A stretch of 64,000 nt of DNA from Ooceraea biroi (lineage: Eukaryota > Arthropoda > Insecta > Hymenoptera > Formicidae): positions 24,274,497-24,338,496 of the forward strand of contig NC_039506.1 in NCBI RefSeq assembly GCF_003672135.1, written 5' to 3'. Position 1 is the stretch's first letter. Every line of letters starts with the position of its first letter. A model generated the notes under the pieces. The model was not told the origin of the DNA. It saw nothing but the letters and a program-made list of their open reading frames with translations, and did not search any database. Below, in pieces: positions 49,301 through 61,700 of the stretch. Position numbers and translations under genes: made by a program.

Positions 49301-50760
49301 GCAGTACGTGCGTCTGCTTAACGGTGATATTCTTTTTGAGGAAAATTGTTGCATATTTATAAAATTTTTACTGAATATGACAGTCCTTCTGATATAAATC
49401 AAGAAATGTAACATTGGTTTTTTTATTATTTCTCAAGCGCTGAATTGATCATTATTTTTATTAATATTTAATGTCATATCTGTTTCTATGATCAAAATTA
49501 ATTGTCACGATGAACCATTTAGTTGGAGTACTGAGTGTCACTGTCGAGTTTTATCCCTGTTACTAGCAGGAAAATATAGATATCAGATAAATAATTATTT
49601 TTCCCGTCGCGGTGGAAGACGGAACTCCTTTCGACAAACATTTTCTTGAACTCCTCCCACAGGGAAACTCGGTCGAAGTCGACGAACTTAGATCGTCGCA
49701 AACCCAGAGAGCGTTATCGGGAACTTCCAACGTATCTCTTATCGGTGCTTTACTTTACCGGATAGCTTCAGGTGCGGGGCGCAAATTGAAAGACTTCGTC
49801 GTCTTAATAAAGAACAAAAAGATCCGGTGTACACGTATAATACGAGTCGCCTAGGCGCGGAACAAATTAACTTCGTTACTTACAGATTGACGAAACATCC
49901 TCCGTCTAACTACCGTATAATGTAGACACAAATCATCGGAAAGACAATCGGCGAGTTTTCTGCTCTCGACGCGAGACGGCGGATAGACGTGCACGCGCGC
50001 GTTACGGGCGGAAATCGATGAAGCCTCCTCGGGGATTCGTTAAGACGGAATTTGTAAGAAAGTGGTCCGGCGGGGTGAGAACGAGACCTCGAGAAAACGA
50101 GGCGGAAAAACCGCGAGGGGTTGCGAAACAGCGGGGGCGAGTTCTCGCAGCGGCACTTGATAAACGGCGATCATCAGGACAGGCCGTTAGATATTCGACG
50201 AGGCGCCGTGGACGCCGGCTAGGCCGGGTGATTCGGGGTCGAGCTGCCTTTCCCCCCTTGGACGAGCAGTATATGGGCGGGTTAAGTTTCCATAAATAGC
50301 CGGGGCCCGCATTGCCCCGGCGAAATCCTGGGATTGACGTTTCCGTCCTTGCCCGCACTCGCAGACCGCGACCCCCGGGGGAATTCTCCCACTCCCTTCA
50401 CTCCTCCACTAGTGTCAGGAACGCGCATTCATCTCTTCTCCGCATTCACTCTGGAGCCCCCTCCCTCCGCCTGATTGCACGTGTACCGGCGCGCGTACGA
50501 AGCGCTAATACAATGCGCATTGTGCGCGCGCTGGAATCGCGAGCGTGAATTCTGCTGCAACGGCTTTAATGGTAATCGGGACCGCAACACATCTGGATAA
50601 CGGTTATTTCGCAAATGCATCTCGTCGCTTTTTTTCCGGCGATGATTCCATCAAGCTGCTTTCGACGAAATGCGATCAATGTGCACTTTTACATTTGAAC
50701 CGAGAATGTTTGCGATACACTTCGATGTTAATCTATTTCGAGAGTGCAAATTATATATTT
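46386..50760. other. Mixed-composition DNA without recognisable genes
   Basis: No exon recognised. A 7-bp GC stem (CCGGGGC / GCCCCGG) lies at 50300-50320. Locally AT-rich around 46,480-46,700 and 49,330-49,520. Confidence 0.35.
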
Positions 50761-50761
50761 A

Positions 50762-50959
50762 CACTGAGAAAAATTTCCGGATAAACCGATTAAATTGTGT
50801 TTTCGATGGTTAATTTTGTTTTCTGATTAAATGATGGATACATTCATCGGATATGTCTAATCATGTTCTTCATCGAATATACAATTTAATCCAATATATT
50901 CGTTTGTTACTATGTAAGTGGATTATTTGATTAGATAGGCCATGATATTTTTCTCAGTG
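50762..50959. mobile_element. CACTGAG-ended miniature transposon, copy 1
   Basis: CACTGAGAAAAATTT at the left end and ATTTTTCTCAGTG at the right end, flanked by TA on both sides (50760-50761, 50960-50961). 198 bases, AT-rich inside, non-coding. TA flanks suggest a Tc1/mariner-type mover. A related copy lies at 53706-53936. Confidence 0.8.
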
Positions 50960-53705
50960 TACCATTACGTTTCTCTAATAATTCTAATTGTCTCATGATA
51001 GAGAAACTAACTCCCATAATAAACTACCATAAAAAATTATCGTAAAAATTTATGAAATTTTTCAATTTACGTTAGCATTTCCGAAATGGTCCATCAATCC
51101 GTCATCAATCCATCATGCTCGATTTAGGACGTCATGAGAGAGGCACTTGATCGCTTTCTAAAAAGATAGACTGTCTCATAACGTATCGGCCGCTATGAGG
51201 GCGATGTCACCTCATTCTATCAGAGCTGGCTAGTGTAGCGGAAAGTATATGGCCCTCATCGCCGTTTCTTATGAGGCATTCTGACCCACGGAATTGTACA
51301 CTTCGCTCGGGGACGACGAAAACGAAGCGTTGGCGAGACGATAGCCGGCCTCCGAATCACCCAGTCAACGAATTTCAGCGCCTCTCAATGACAAGCCGGA
51401 GATTCACTGCGGCAGTTTCTGCGGACCTACGGCGTTCCGAAGTTCGAGCGTCGAGCGTCGTATAACGGTAATAAAATCCTTCGGGATTCTTGAGAGCCTT
51501 TTTCCCACCTCGGCATTGTCTCATCCCCCGCGTGCGCACACGAGAATATTACTATATCTTTTTATACCCACGATGCCACCCTTCTCCGGCGGATCATGTG
51601 ATTTGAAATTCGTGCGAGCGAGCGAGCGAACGTGCAAGTCAACGACGCGAAGGGAGGAGGAACCGCATTAGCGCGAGTCGTATAAAAAGATCGCGTCGCG
51701 TGAGAAAATAAAATTCTCCCTTTTTTTCGCCCAGAAAACGGATTTTAATGCGATCATTCTTATTCGCGATCGAATGCTACGACTCTCTCCGGGTAAACTC
51801 CATCGGTCCGAAGGCGCGGAGAAATATTTGAGGAACTTTCCGCGAGAAACTTTCCTTGCGCGCTGCAATAGCAAAAACGTCGTTTCACGATCACGATCGT
51901 TCCACTCCCTTTGAAGATGTTATCGTCAAATTAGATTCCTGCCTCGCACATAATGCGAGACATAAACCTATTTCTACAAGGATGATGAAAGTTTTCACGT
52001 ACGCATGTAGAACACGCTCACCCTTATTACGAATTTTACATCCTATTTTCGCGAAATAATATTTCAATTTACGTCAACCGGATGATAGACTTCATATACC
52101 GCGAGCGCATCCCCGACAGGACGCAACCATAGGTGAACCGAAATATCTTCCACAAACCGCATGGGTGACCCGTCGCGCGAGTCCATCGCGTTCGCCGCTA
52201 CAAAAAGCCATCGCAATTTTAATTAAACCGTCTTCCAGCGGAAACAGCACCGGCGCTCGCTCGCGGAGCGAGCTAAATCGGTCCCATTTCGCGTACTCGT
52301 GACTCGCCGAGTAATAACTTCACGTACAAAGTGTCCGTAAAACTCGGTAATGGACGCGGTCCGCTCCGACCAGAACGAAACCAGTAAACTCTCCGAGTTG
52401 CACTCGCGCGTTCGGCTTAAAGATGAAAGTTCATGAAAACGCGAGCGTGCACTCGCTCGCGAGATGAGCGCACGCGATCATCGCGCACTCCGCGTCGAAA
52501 GAGTCCGCGTCTTCTTCCTGCAAACTTCGAGACGAAGAAGCGACGATGGATCCCTCCAGGGCGTTTTCGCACGCGCTCCTTTCCTTTTCCCTTCCTCGTT
52601 TTCACGTCGTATTCACTTCCTCTCAAGCTTTCCTTCTCATCCGTCGACTCACTCTCCTACGCTCGTTAAGACTGCGTTTCTCCTCGACTGCTGACGGTGC
52701 CACCGTGCGCCCGTATATCCCTTGTTTCGTCAATTCAGCCGAGATCAAATACGACGTAAGGGAACAGCAGAGGCGGCGACGGGGATGCAGGAAGATCACG
52801 CGGGAAGGGAAACCGTCGTTCTCTCTCCCCCGCCCTCTCTCTCTCTTTCTTACTTATTCTCTTAGCCAACTCAGGAACGATTTGTTTCCATTATGCCCTT
52901 TGCGCGGGCGAGCACTCGCCGTGGATACGAAATAAAGAGTGCCTTGTCTCTCCGCTCCCCCTTTTTCTCGGATTCGCTCGCTCTCTTTCTCCCTTTATCT
53001 CTCACGGCTCTTTCTCTATCACGAACAGAGCGCGGCACTCTCGAATTGATCGGAGGGAGCGTAGCACGTTAGGCAAGGGCGACCTTGATCTCGTCCGACA
53101 GATTGAGACTCGAGGCGGTGAGTGAGAAGAAACGAGGGGGTGACGGGGAGCGGATCGCGTGGGGACGCTTTATGTATGTATGAGGTATCGAGCGCGGCCG
53201 GGAGCCCTCGTGAGAAATATCACGGGCCCGAGCAAGGGGTTGGCCGCGGGGGCTTTAGCCGGATTTCGATCTCGCCTATATACGCCGTATGATTTTTATT
53301 GCAGATATCCGGATTAGCTGTCGCCGGCGTATTTACCGTGCGCGTGATCACGGAAGAATCAGGATGAACTGCCAACTGTTGTGCGATGCACCTGTTCGAA
53401 TCGACGGCGCGTCGAAATGAACGGGAGCTTGCAAGTATAATATATCCTGGTGAACGCGCGACAACTTGCCTGCGACCTGTAACTCTGCAGAATGCAGATT
53501 TGTAGGATTTGTCCTGATCAACTCGTCGTCGATGCGACTAATTGTAAGAAACGCGAGTGCGGAAGAGAAATCGGTTGATTGCCTTAAATTGATGAATATT
53601 CTTATTTTGGTCGCAGCTTGAGACTGGTAAATTTTATACAATCGATTCATTGCGAAGCTATATGCGAAATTGCCGTTGCTTTTTCAGATGCAGATACAAT
53701 TATTA
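50960..53705. other. DNA between the two miniature transposons; no gene recognised
   Basis: Contains a GAGCGAGCGAGC run near 51616, pyrimidine-rich tracts near 52820-53020, and several frames of 60-130 codons on both strands without family motifs. Confidence 0.35.
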
Positions 53706-53936
53706 CACTGAGAAAAATTTTCATCGGATAATCGGATTAAATAGTGTTTCCGATTGTTACTTTTGTTTAAATGATTAAACCGATTAAATAATGGATATAT
53801 CCGATTACCTTCGTCGAATATGTTCGATCATCTTCTTTGTCTTGTCTTTATTTTGTCTTTGTTTTAATACAATTTAATCGGATCTATCCGTTTGTTACTA
53901 TGTAATTGATTATCCGATTAGATATTTTTCTCAGTG
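53706..53936. mobile_element. CACTGAG-ended miniature transposon, copy 2
   Basis: CACTGAGAAAAATTTTC at the left and TTTTTCTCAGTG at the right; left flank TA, right flank CA (one of the TA pair mutated). Internal blocks shared with copy 1: CGATTAAAT, ATACAATTTAATC, CGTTTGTTACTATGTAA and GATTAGATA. 231 bases, the extra length being an internal TTTGTCTTTG-rich stretch. Confidence 0.8.
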
Positions 53937-56900
53937 CAACTTTAATCCAATTACCTAAGAAATACTCTCTTTTCATGAAGCGTAATTAAGAAATGATTAA
54001 GAAATGAGTCATGAGTTGAGGATCGATTCCATGCTAATTAGAAATGGTGCATTGTTCATTCTTCATACTCCGCATCTCACAAAACATTAAAACACATGCA
54101 TGTAAAAAAAAAAACAAACGTAATTAACCAGACCGGCAACAGAGTCGCTGATAGACCAGCATGAAATTAGTCTTCCACGCATTGTGCTTTGACCAGCAAC
54201 AATTACACAACGAGCGGCAACGCGTTTTAAACAGATGTGCCAATAAACCCCAACGTCATCTCTGATGATCACGATTGGCGAATCGTAATCTTGCGATTCA
54301 CCGCGAAGAATCCCACGTGTAACAACGTGGCATGTCCGAAACGTCACGGGGGAAAGAATCAGCGGGACCACACGCGCGCTCGAGCGCGCTCATAAATGCA
54401 CGCGCGTGTACGAAATACACGTGCACACGTACGGTGCATTCCGCGGGACGTACTTGAGTACGATTGATTTAAGTAGGCACTTAACCGGGTAACGGTACGT
54501 AACCATCGGCATTTTACCGCGCGGACGGGGAGGAGGTGTCCCGGGCCACATCGCGGAAACGGCATGCCGCGGTATTCGCCTGCCGTAACGCAATCTTCGT
54601 ATTCTGCAATCTTGTCGGTGGTGGCGGCACGAAGGAGCCAAAGACGAGGAACGCGATGAAGGACGACGTACGGGCGGTGGAGGACCGGGGAGGGGTTCCG
54701 CAGTAATTACCAATTTGGTTATTACGGTGATCCGCGAAGCGAGGATGGATGCTCCTGATACCGTTCAGCGCGTAGATTACAGTAACGCGTCTTGCTTCTT
54801 CTTCGTGCGCCACGCATTGATGCGTGCGGATGGTGGTTCGCCTTGACGTAGCTCGCTCGATCACTCGAACGAGCAAAAACGCAGATCGCTCGTCATTAAT
54901 ATCGCTCGCGTTCGGAAATATGCGTGCATCGATGAAATTAGGAGATGATGGAATTTCGAGAAGCGTAGCGTTACTTTGGTTTTGTCGCAGTTGATACTCG
55001 CCTCGCTAACGCCGATTAATACGGTTTACGTGGGAGACACGGAAATCCGCAGTCACTGTCGGCTATTAGTCACCATTGTAATCCGCCGCGCGTTGTATCG
55101 CAATCGGTTCATCAATGGTGACGCGAAATTATTGACGGCGAGCGTTGGACTTCCGCGTAACTTATCGCGGACTAACGAAATTGATCGGGCCTACGGGCTC
55201 GCCCGCTCGCTCGTATCGCGCAAGCGTGCACATACTTTCACGTGAGCGGATAATTAATCGATGCATTATTAATGCGACTTTCACAGATACCCCCGACTGC
55301 AGCCGCGGCGGCAGTCGTTCGTGAGTCTTCACCCGCGTTCACGTACGCGTATTCATGAATATTGCAGCGGCAACACGTCGTTACAGTCTGTTACGGGCTG
55401 CGAGTTAAGCTTAGACTACTAAATTCGAAATGAAATTGCTGTCGTAGACGCGATCGATGCTCGTCGCACAAAGCCGGAACCGGTCGAGAAATGCCTGAGC
55501 GTGAAATCCGTAATCGGTGAAACGCCGGCAGCACGTGCGCTGCAATCGATATAATTAAATTTAATCCACACGTCGTGGATGAAAGCATGCACGCGTGCAT
55601 GCATCTGGATTAAATATCAACGTATACACGCGGGCACACGTATACATGCGGACTCGAAATATGCGATAATTAAAGCGCAGTCCACGCGCAGCGCTGAAAT
55701 ATCTCGTCTATTAGTGCTATTTTATCATGCATCGTTCTTCTTCATACGTTGCTTTTTTGCCTGTAAAAAAACCCCATCCGTGAGTTCACAAATTTCGCGT
55801 TGCACTTGGCGAAACTCTTGTTCTTAATTCCCGTGCGGAATATTCCGTTGAAGCGCAACGCGCGCATGGCGCGTACAGCAGATTGCATCTCGATTTTCCT
55901 CTTCGCAGCTCGTAATTACTGAACAAGACAGGAAAACGAGAGCAACATTGTTCACCAAGAAAAAGAAGACTGCTTTGCAAACGAAATCGCTCGCGTACGA
56001 ATCATCAAGCGGAGGAGAAAGGAGAGAAAACCGCCACGCGCTGGACCGCCGAACGGAACGCCGAATGCGTCTCGAAACATCGCGCGGAAACAATCGAACC
56101 GGAAGATCGTTGCGAGATCGCGGGGAGGAATCGCGATACGACGATCTCGATACGCCCTTGATTTGTGTGCATCGCGGGATGCGTCGTTCCGCTGCCGTTC
56201 ACGCGCGGATTACGCGCCGCACGGCAGTTCTCGCGCTCCGCGACTTGACGTTTGTTAATGCGTTTCTGATGCCGGATTACGGGCGCGCATGTCTCCGCCC
56301 GATAACCCGTCCCGCTCATCGCTCTCTATCGTGAGAGCGGGGTCCACTAATTTATGTGCATAATCGGCCATGTCGAAGAGAAGGGCTCCCTTTTCCGCGC
56401 CGTCCGATAATCCGCGCGCCCTTACATACGCGCGTCCCTCGCGAGAGCCTGCGAACGAACGCACCTTGCGTTTCGGGTCTTCGATTATTTTTTCAAGCCG
56501 ACGTCTCTTGTATGGATTGATCGAAGAGTCTTTGCGTGAAGAAGAAAGCGTAAGCAAAGTAAAGCACTCTGGAAGGCAAGGGTTGTCTTCTGTGTTATTC
56601 TTGTCCTATCGATTGACTTGCTTTCGCGGACGTAAGCGTCTCGCGGAAGTATCTTGCTGGCTGTGCAAGAGAAGGTAACTGAAATATACTGTGATATGTG
56701 CGAGACACCGACTGCATCGAGGTTAGACCTCGACCGTTCTCCGCGGGAAGCACGAAGGGTCCCCGTTAAGCCGAATGTGAAAAACGGCCGCGCGCGCAAG
56801 AGGGAAACATCTCACACAAAAATTTACTCCAGACTTGGCAGGCATCTTATCGGTGCATGCACGATAGAGGGAGGAAGACGGGAGGAAGTTTAACGCTCCG

Positions 56901-57547
56901 GTATATCCACTATGCTTTTACGATCCGACGTCCACTTCGCGTTCGCGCGGGCCCGCCTAAGGTTTATGGAAAATAAAAGCTTACTTTCGGCGTAAACGCG
57001 CGGGAGGCGAAATCGCCGTAAAGGAAAAAGCTATCGTAAAATTAGAATATTATAATTCCCATAAAGGCGCCGTTTCTCGAGTACGGTCATCGCCACCCAT
57101 GAGGAAAACCCCTTTCGTGGAACGTTGACGTAGGTAGCCCCGTAAATTTGCCTATCGAGTGCTCGATGGACGGCATCGACGCCGTAGAAATTCCTTATCG
57201 CCCCGTATCGCGCGAGGAACGCCACGGATTTGTTTCGATCGTTTCCTCGCACTCGAGATTCCTCCACCCTTTGCGCGTACCCTTCTCCGGATGCGATAAA
57301 TATCGGAAATGTAACTCGCGCGGCGCATGCGAAAGATCGGTTCAAGGAAAGAAGACACGTGCGAGTTATAGTCAACGTTATGCTTGGCTGTAGCATAGTG
57401 CTGACTAGTTGCTAACGTATAGTGCACTATATGCATGTATTACAATAACGCTGATAACGTGTATGTACGAGAAAGGAAATATTCCATAACGCGGCCGATT
57501 CGCCGAGAGGCAGAAATATATAATATATATTTCTATATATTTCCTCG

Positions 57548-57550
<3 letters not shown>
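53937..57550. other. CpG-rich DNA without recognisable genes
   Basis: Only overlapping frames without motifs. CATGCACGCGTGCATG near 55587 is a short palindrome. Confidence 0.35.

Positions 57551-57595
<45 letters not shown>
57551..57595. repeat. TA microsatellite
   Basis: About 22 uninterrupted TA units. Confidence 0.95.
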
Positions 57596-57597
<2 letters not shown>

Positions 57598-58640
57598 GCG
57601 ACAGCGGCATGTTATATTAAGCTCGCGAGAGATATCATTGCATAATTAACTTTGTGTAAGACTTTCTACTTAAACAGATAACGAAATGTCAGTTTCCATT
57701 TAAGACGTACTTCAGACGTACTTTGCTGCAACAAGAATTTTACTTTGGCACTTATTAATTAATTTCTGAAGATTACGAGGGGAACTGGAGCTCGAACAAG
57801 CCTTTCGCGCGTTCATAAAAGGGGGACGATTCATAAAATGACTAAAATAAAACGGTAGAGTAATTTCTCTCGCGTCGAGCGAAGGTTTCAAATGAATCGG
57901 ATCGGAATATTTCCCGTGTTATCACGTGTTCTTGTATTATAGATATTCCCTTTGAAGTATAATAACGTGTTCGTACGTGTGCGTGAAAGTCACGTTCGCC
58001 AGATGGTTCATCCACCGCGTAGCCTCAAGCGACTCCCGCACTCTTTCGAGCAAATTTTAATAACGTTTTATATCTAAGTATCTCACTCGAAGTTCTCAAG
58101 AAATTACAAGTTTCTGGCGCGCCCGCGTAACAAAGAGCTGGCCCGGAATATATCACAAACGATCTTGCGATGATGGCTCGTTCCCTCCAAGATTATTTCA
58201 CTCAAGTTTTAGAGATTCTAACAAGAAATATATCGCAAATTTTAGGGATAATGTCATCATACTGCAGATTGAATAAATCAGATTTTATTTCGACAATCGA
58301 GAATCGACGAAAAACACGCGGAGAGCCACGCGGCGGCAAACGATAACGAAACCGAGATCGCGCAGCGACACACGGAGCGCACTTCCATATACCATGTCCG
58401 CTATTATGCTATATACCGAAAGGAAGGCAGACCGAGAGGCTTTTACACGGGCGAATGCCGCCGAGGGGGACGATTAATGGCGCGGGGGTTAGGTGTTAAC
58501 GTACGGCAAAGTGTTTTATAACCTCGGAGCGGCATGCGCCTTGTCTTGTCGCGGGCTCCGCCTCGTTTATTCCTCCTTCGAGGACCAATGGCGAAAAAAG
58601 TCGGGGACATGGTGCACGCCGCTGCCGTCGAGAAAAGCCA
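57596..58640. other. DNA between TA and GA microsatellites; no gene recognised
   Basis: Non-coding by inspection; no repeat or motif of note. Confidence 0.35.
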
Positions 58641-58682
58641 GAGAGAAAGAGAGAGAAAGAGAGAAGAGAAAGAGAGAGAAAG

Positions 58683-58742
<60 letters not shown>
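58641..58742. repeat. GA microsatellite and purine tract
   Basis: About 100 bases of GAGA/GAAA, the last 50 a pure GA run. The Arg-Glu and Ser-Leu repeat frames over it on the two strands are artefacts. Confidence 0.95.
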
Positions 58743-58746
<4 letters not shown>

Positions 58747-61700
58747 GCGGAGGCGGCACATCGACGACGTTTAGATCCTCGGCGTCTCCTCGCGCACTGT
58801 TCAGGCAGACGTTCTGTCCTGCCCCCTCGCCTCGTAAACGAGGGGGTCCGCCGGTAATTTATCACTAATAATGGCAAACCGTGTATCGAGTTAAATTTAA
58901 CGTCGCGTCGGCGTTAATCAATTTTATCAGCGAAGATAAACCGAACTGACGCTTCCTTCCGTCCGCGCCGCGACGCGATAAATCATGTCGACGGTTCCGC
59001 GGAGCTCGCGATCCACGGCCAAGAATAGACGCGAATTCAAGGCTTACGGGGCTTCGCGGGACATGCGAGCCCCGGGAAAAATTAATCCCAAGATTAGCAA
59101 GAGAAGGAAATGAATCGAAAATACATTCTTAATGGACCCTCATCGTAGCGCACAAGTTGTCTATTTTTGGAGGCACAAGTGTAGTTTCAATGATCGAGAT
59201 CTACGCTTCTTCGATGTTCGAAAGGATCATTTCAGAAACGTTCGATCGCGGACGCGAGTAATCGTGAGTCGCTTTATAGCTTCGATTAATGGTTAGTTTT
59301 TAAATTTACATCAACTCCGGAATCATAAACTCGTAATCCTGGAAAGTAATTTAGAGTTGAATTTTCCCAAATATACTTTATAGCTTTTCATGTACATACA
59401 ACGCGGCGACAGAGATATATGTGCGTAAGCTTTTGCGATACGTGATTGCGCATATGCAATCGGGAATTTGCCACTTCAACGTGTTTGCATAAATATTTAC
59501 GCGTGGTATAAATGCAATTTACCTATTGTAGCCAAATTTGTCGATAAATAAACTTCTGCCTCACTCGGCTAAATTCATCGTTCCGCTGTGGAAACTGATC
59601 AAACTGGAAAAAAATTCTTATTTTTCCTCACTAATCATTATTTCACTCATTAATTCCGATCTCTTCAAACAAAATGATTTTATCGGAAATTCAGTGTGTT
59701 ACTTTTCCATCATATCAAAATTTTACGTAATAATATCGAATAAATTTGCTTTGCAAGCTAAAGCATCGAGATTTACAAGATACGCTTGAGATTTAAAAAA
59801 TGATTCTCGAGTCCAAGAATATAATCGAAGTTCTACGTTGAGGTCAATGCTATCCAATTCCAAAAATCAATTTCTCAAATAATTATCGAAACTAAAACTA
59901 ACGAAAGACAACGTATTTGACTTTATAGCCGGTGGGAGCACGCAATTCCCGCTAAATAATTCGGTAATTAAAGTCGAGCGGACAACAAGTCGCTGCAGGA
60001 GAGCACGATTCGAGAGGATGCAACGGCGAATGTGTCTATAAAGCGATAAGCTATCGAACGAGTATCGGTCGAGCGACCGAGTCCATATCCCCGATTGAAG
60101 CAAGGTGATAAAAGCGATCGTGATGTTCCTAGGAGTCTTCCGCATCATTCGTTCTTTTCTTGCTCTCTCTCTCTCTCTCTCTCTACTTTCTACTCTCACG
60201 ATACTACTCGCTCTACGCAAGCTCATCATTCTTTACCACGGTCTCACGCATTTTTCTTCGTTTAGCGGTATCTTCGCGTCATCGGGTCTTCCCACCCCAT
60301 CGAGAAGAGACACTTCCGCCTCTTCCTGCGTCTCTTTCCGGTTTGCCAACTCTTCCGGCACGTCATCGACACTCGCGAAACGTTAGCTCGCGTGATCTTG
60401 TTTGTCTTTATTACTTGGACCGCTGGCGGGCACGTCCTCGGTGGAAGGCGCATAGCTTCAGCGATGATTATCAAACCGACGGTGGTTGTCGGTGGAGGAA
60501 CACGCGCACGCGAATGCAATTCGGCGCGGCGCGTCTATTACACAGCGGTGCAATGTTTATTCTGCAAACACGGATCGCGACTTGCGAATCCGAATTCAAT
60601 TCCCGACCCTGTCGTCGTCATGAAACGTAGTACTTTCAGGTGCCGTTTTCGAGATGAACACGTGCACTCACACGTCCTGGAAGTATGGTGCCGGGTATAG
60701 ATCCCGTGGAAGTGCTTATTATCAAAGATCGGATACGGGTAACTTGGACTCGACGAGAGATAGCGCGCGGAATCAATTTCTGTGATCAATCCCGCACGTA
60801 TATAGGTAAATATATGTAAAATATCCAGAAAAGTTAATGCATCTTCCAAAATTGCATTCACATTATCTCCGATTTGCCAGGATAAAAGTTAATTATTAAT
60901 CACAGAAAAAATCTCGCTTTCAGAAAGATAGGCATGGCATCTCCTCATAAAATCTTTCAAAACTATGAGACGATCTCTCTGAAAATCTCTCTGAAAATGC
61001 AGGACCACAGAAATTTCACGGCGCATTCTCTGCGAGGAAGCCATTCGATTGCGCTGATTGCGTATTTGAACGTATCTAGAAGACAAAGTCGGAAACATCT
61101 AGCGCGATAAACTTATTGACGCACAGACTGGCGAGGTTTCCCGAAGGTTTCCCGCCGAATGCGTCAAAGACAATTAAATGATAAGCGCCCTTTCAATTTT
61201 ATCTCGGCCATAAAGGGCGAACGGAGACGTGCGCAAAGGGACACGTTGCCGCGGTTGGATATCATCGCGTCGCTCTCAAAGGGATCGGAGAACATGTAAT
61301 GGCCACGCGGTGACTTCCAAGGGATTAAACTGCAACGGCTACGAGCGAGATCTGTTCGTGATGGTCGGCCACGGTGCCGATTGCCATTTACTCGCGCGGA
61401 AGGTCGTGTAAATGCTTCTCGCTGATCAAAACCGCGTATCCTTCCAATAGATACATCTACGCGTGTTACGATATGTGATGACCGTGTGCCAGCCATCCGA
61501 ATGGCGCATAAAATATCAAATGCAAACGGTATCGATGGCAAAAGCAGGTGTGCGAGGCCATGCAAACGCACAGTAATTAATATCGTTCCCGCGCGAGCGG
61601 AAGGCCCATACGATGAATTTCAGGACACACACGTGGGTGAACAAGTAGTCACCAGTGTATCAATCGCATCGCGAATACAGCGAAATCGCAAGGATTCTGT

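Noticed and set aside
49612..49854. 80-codon plus-strand frame with ordinary amino-acid mix
   Set aside because: The minus strand over the same bases is equally open and equally plausible; no homology recognised.
58443..58877. Ser-Leu and Arg-Glu repeat frames on both strands
   Set aside because: Translation of the GA microsatellite.
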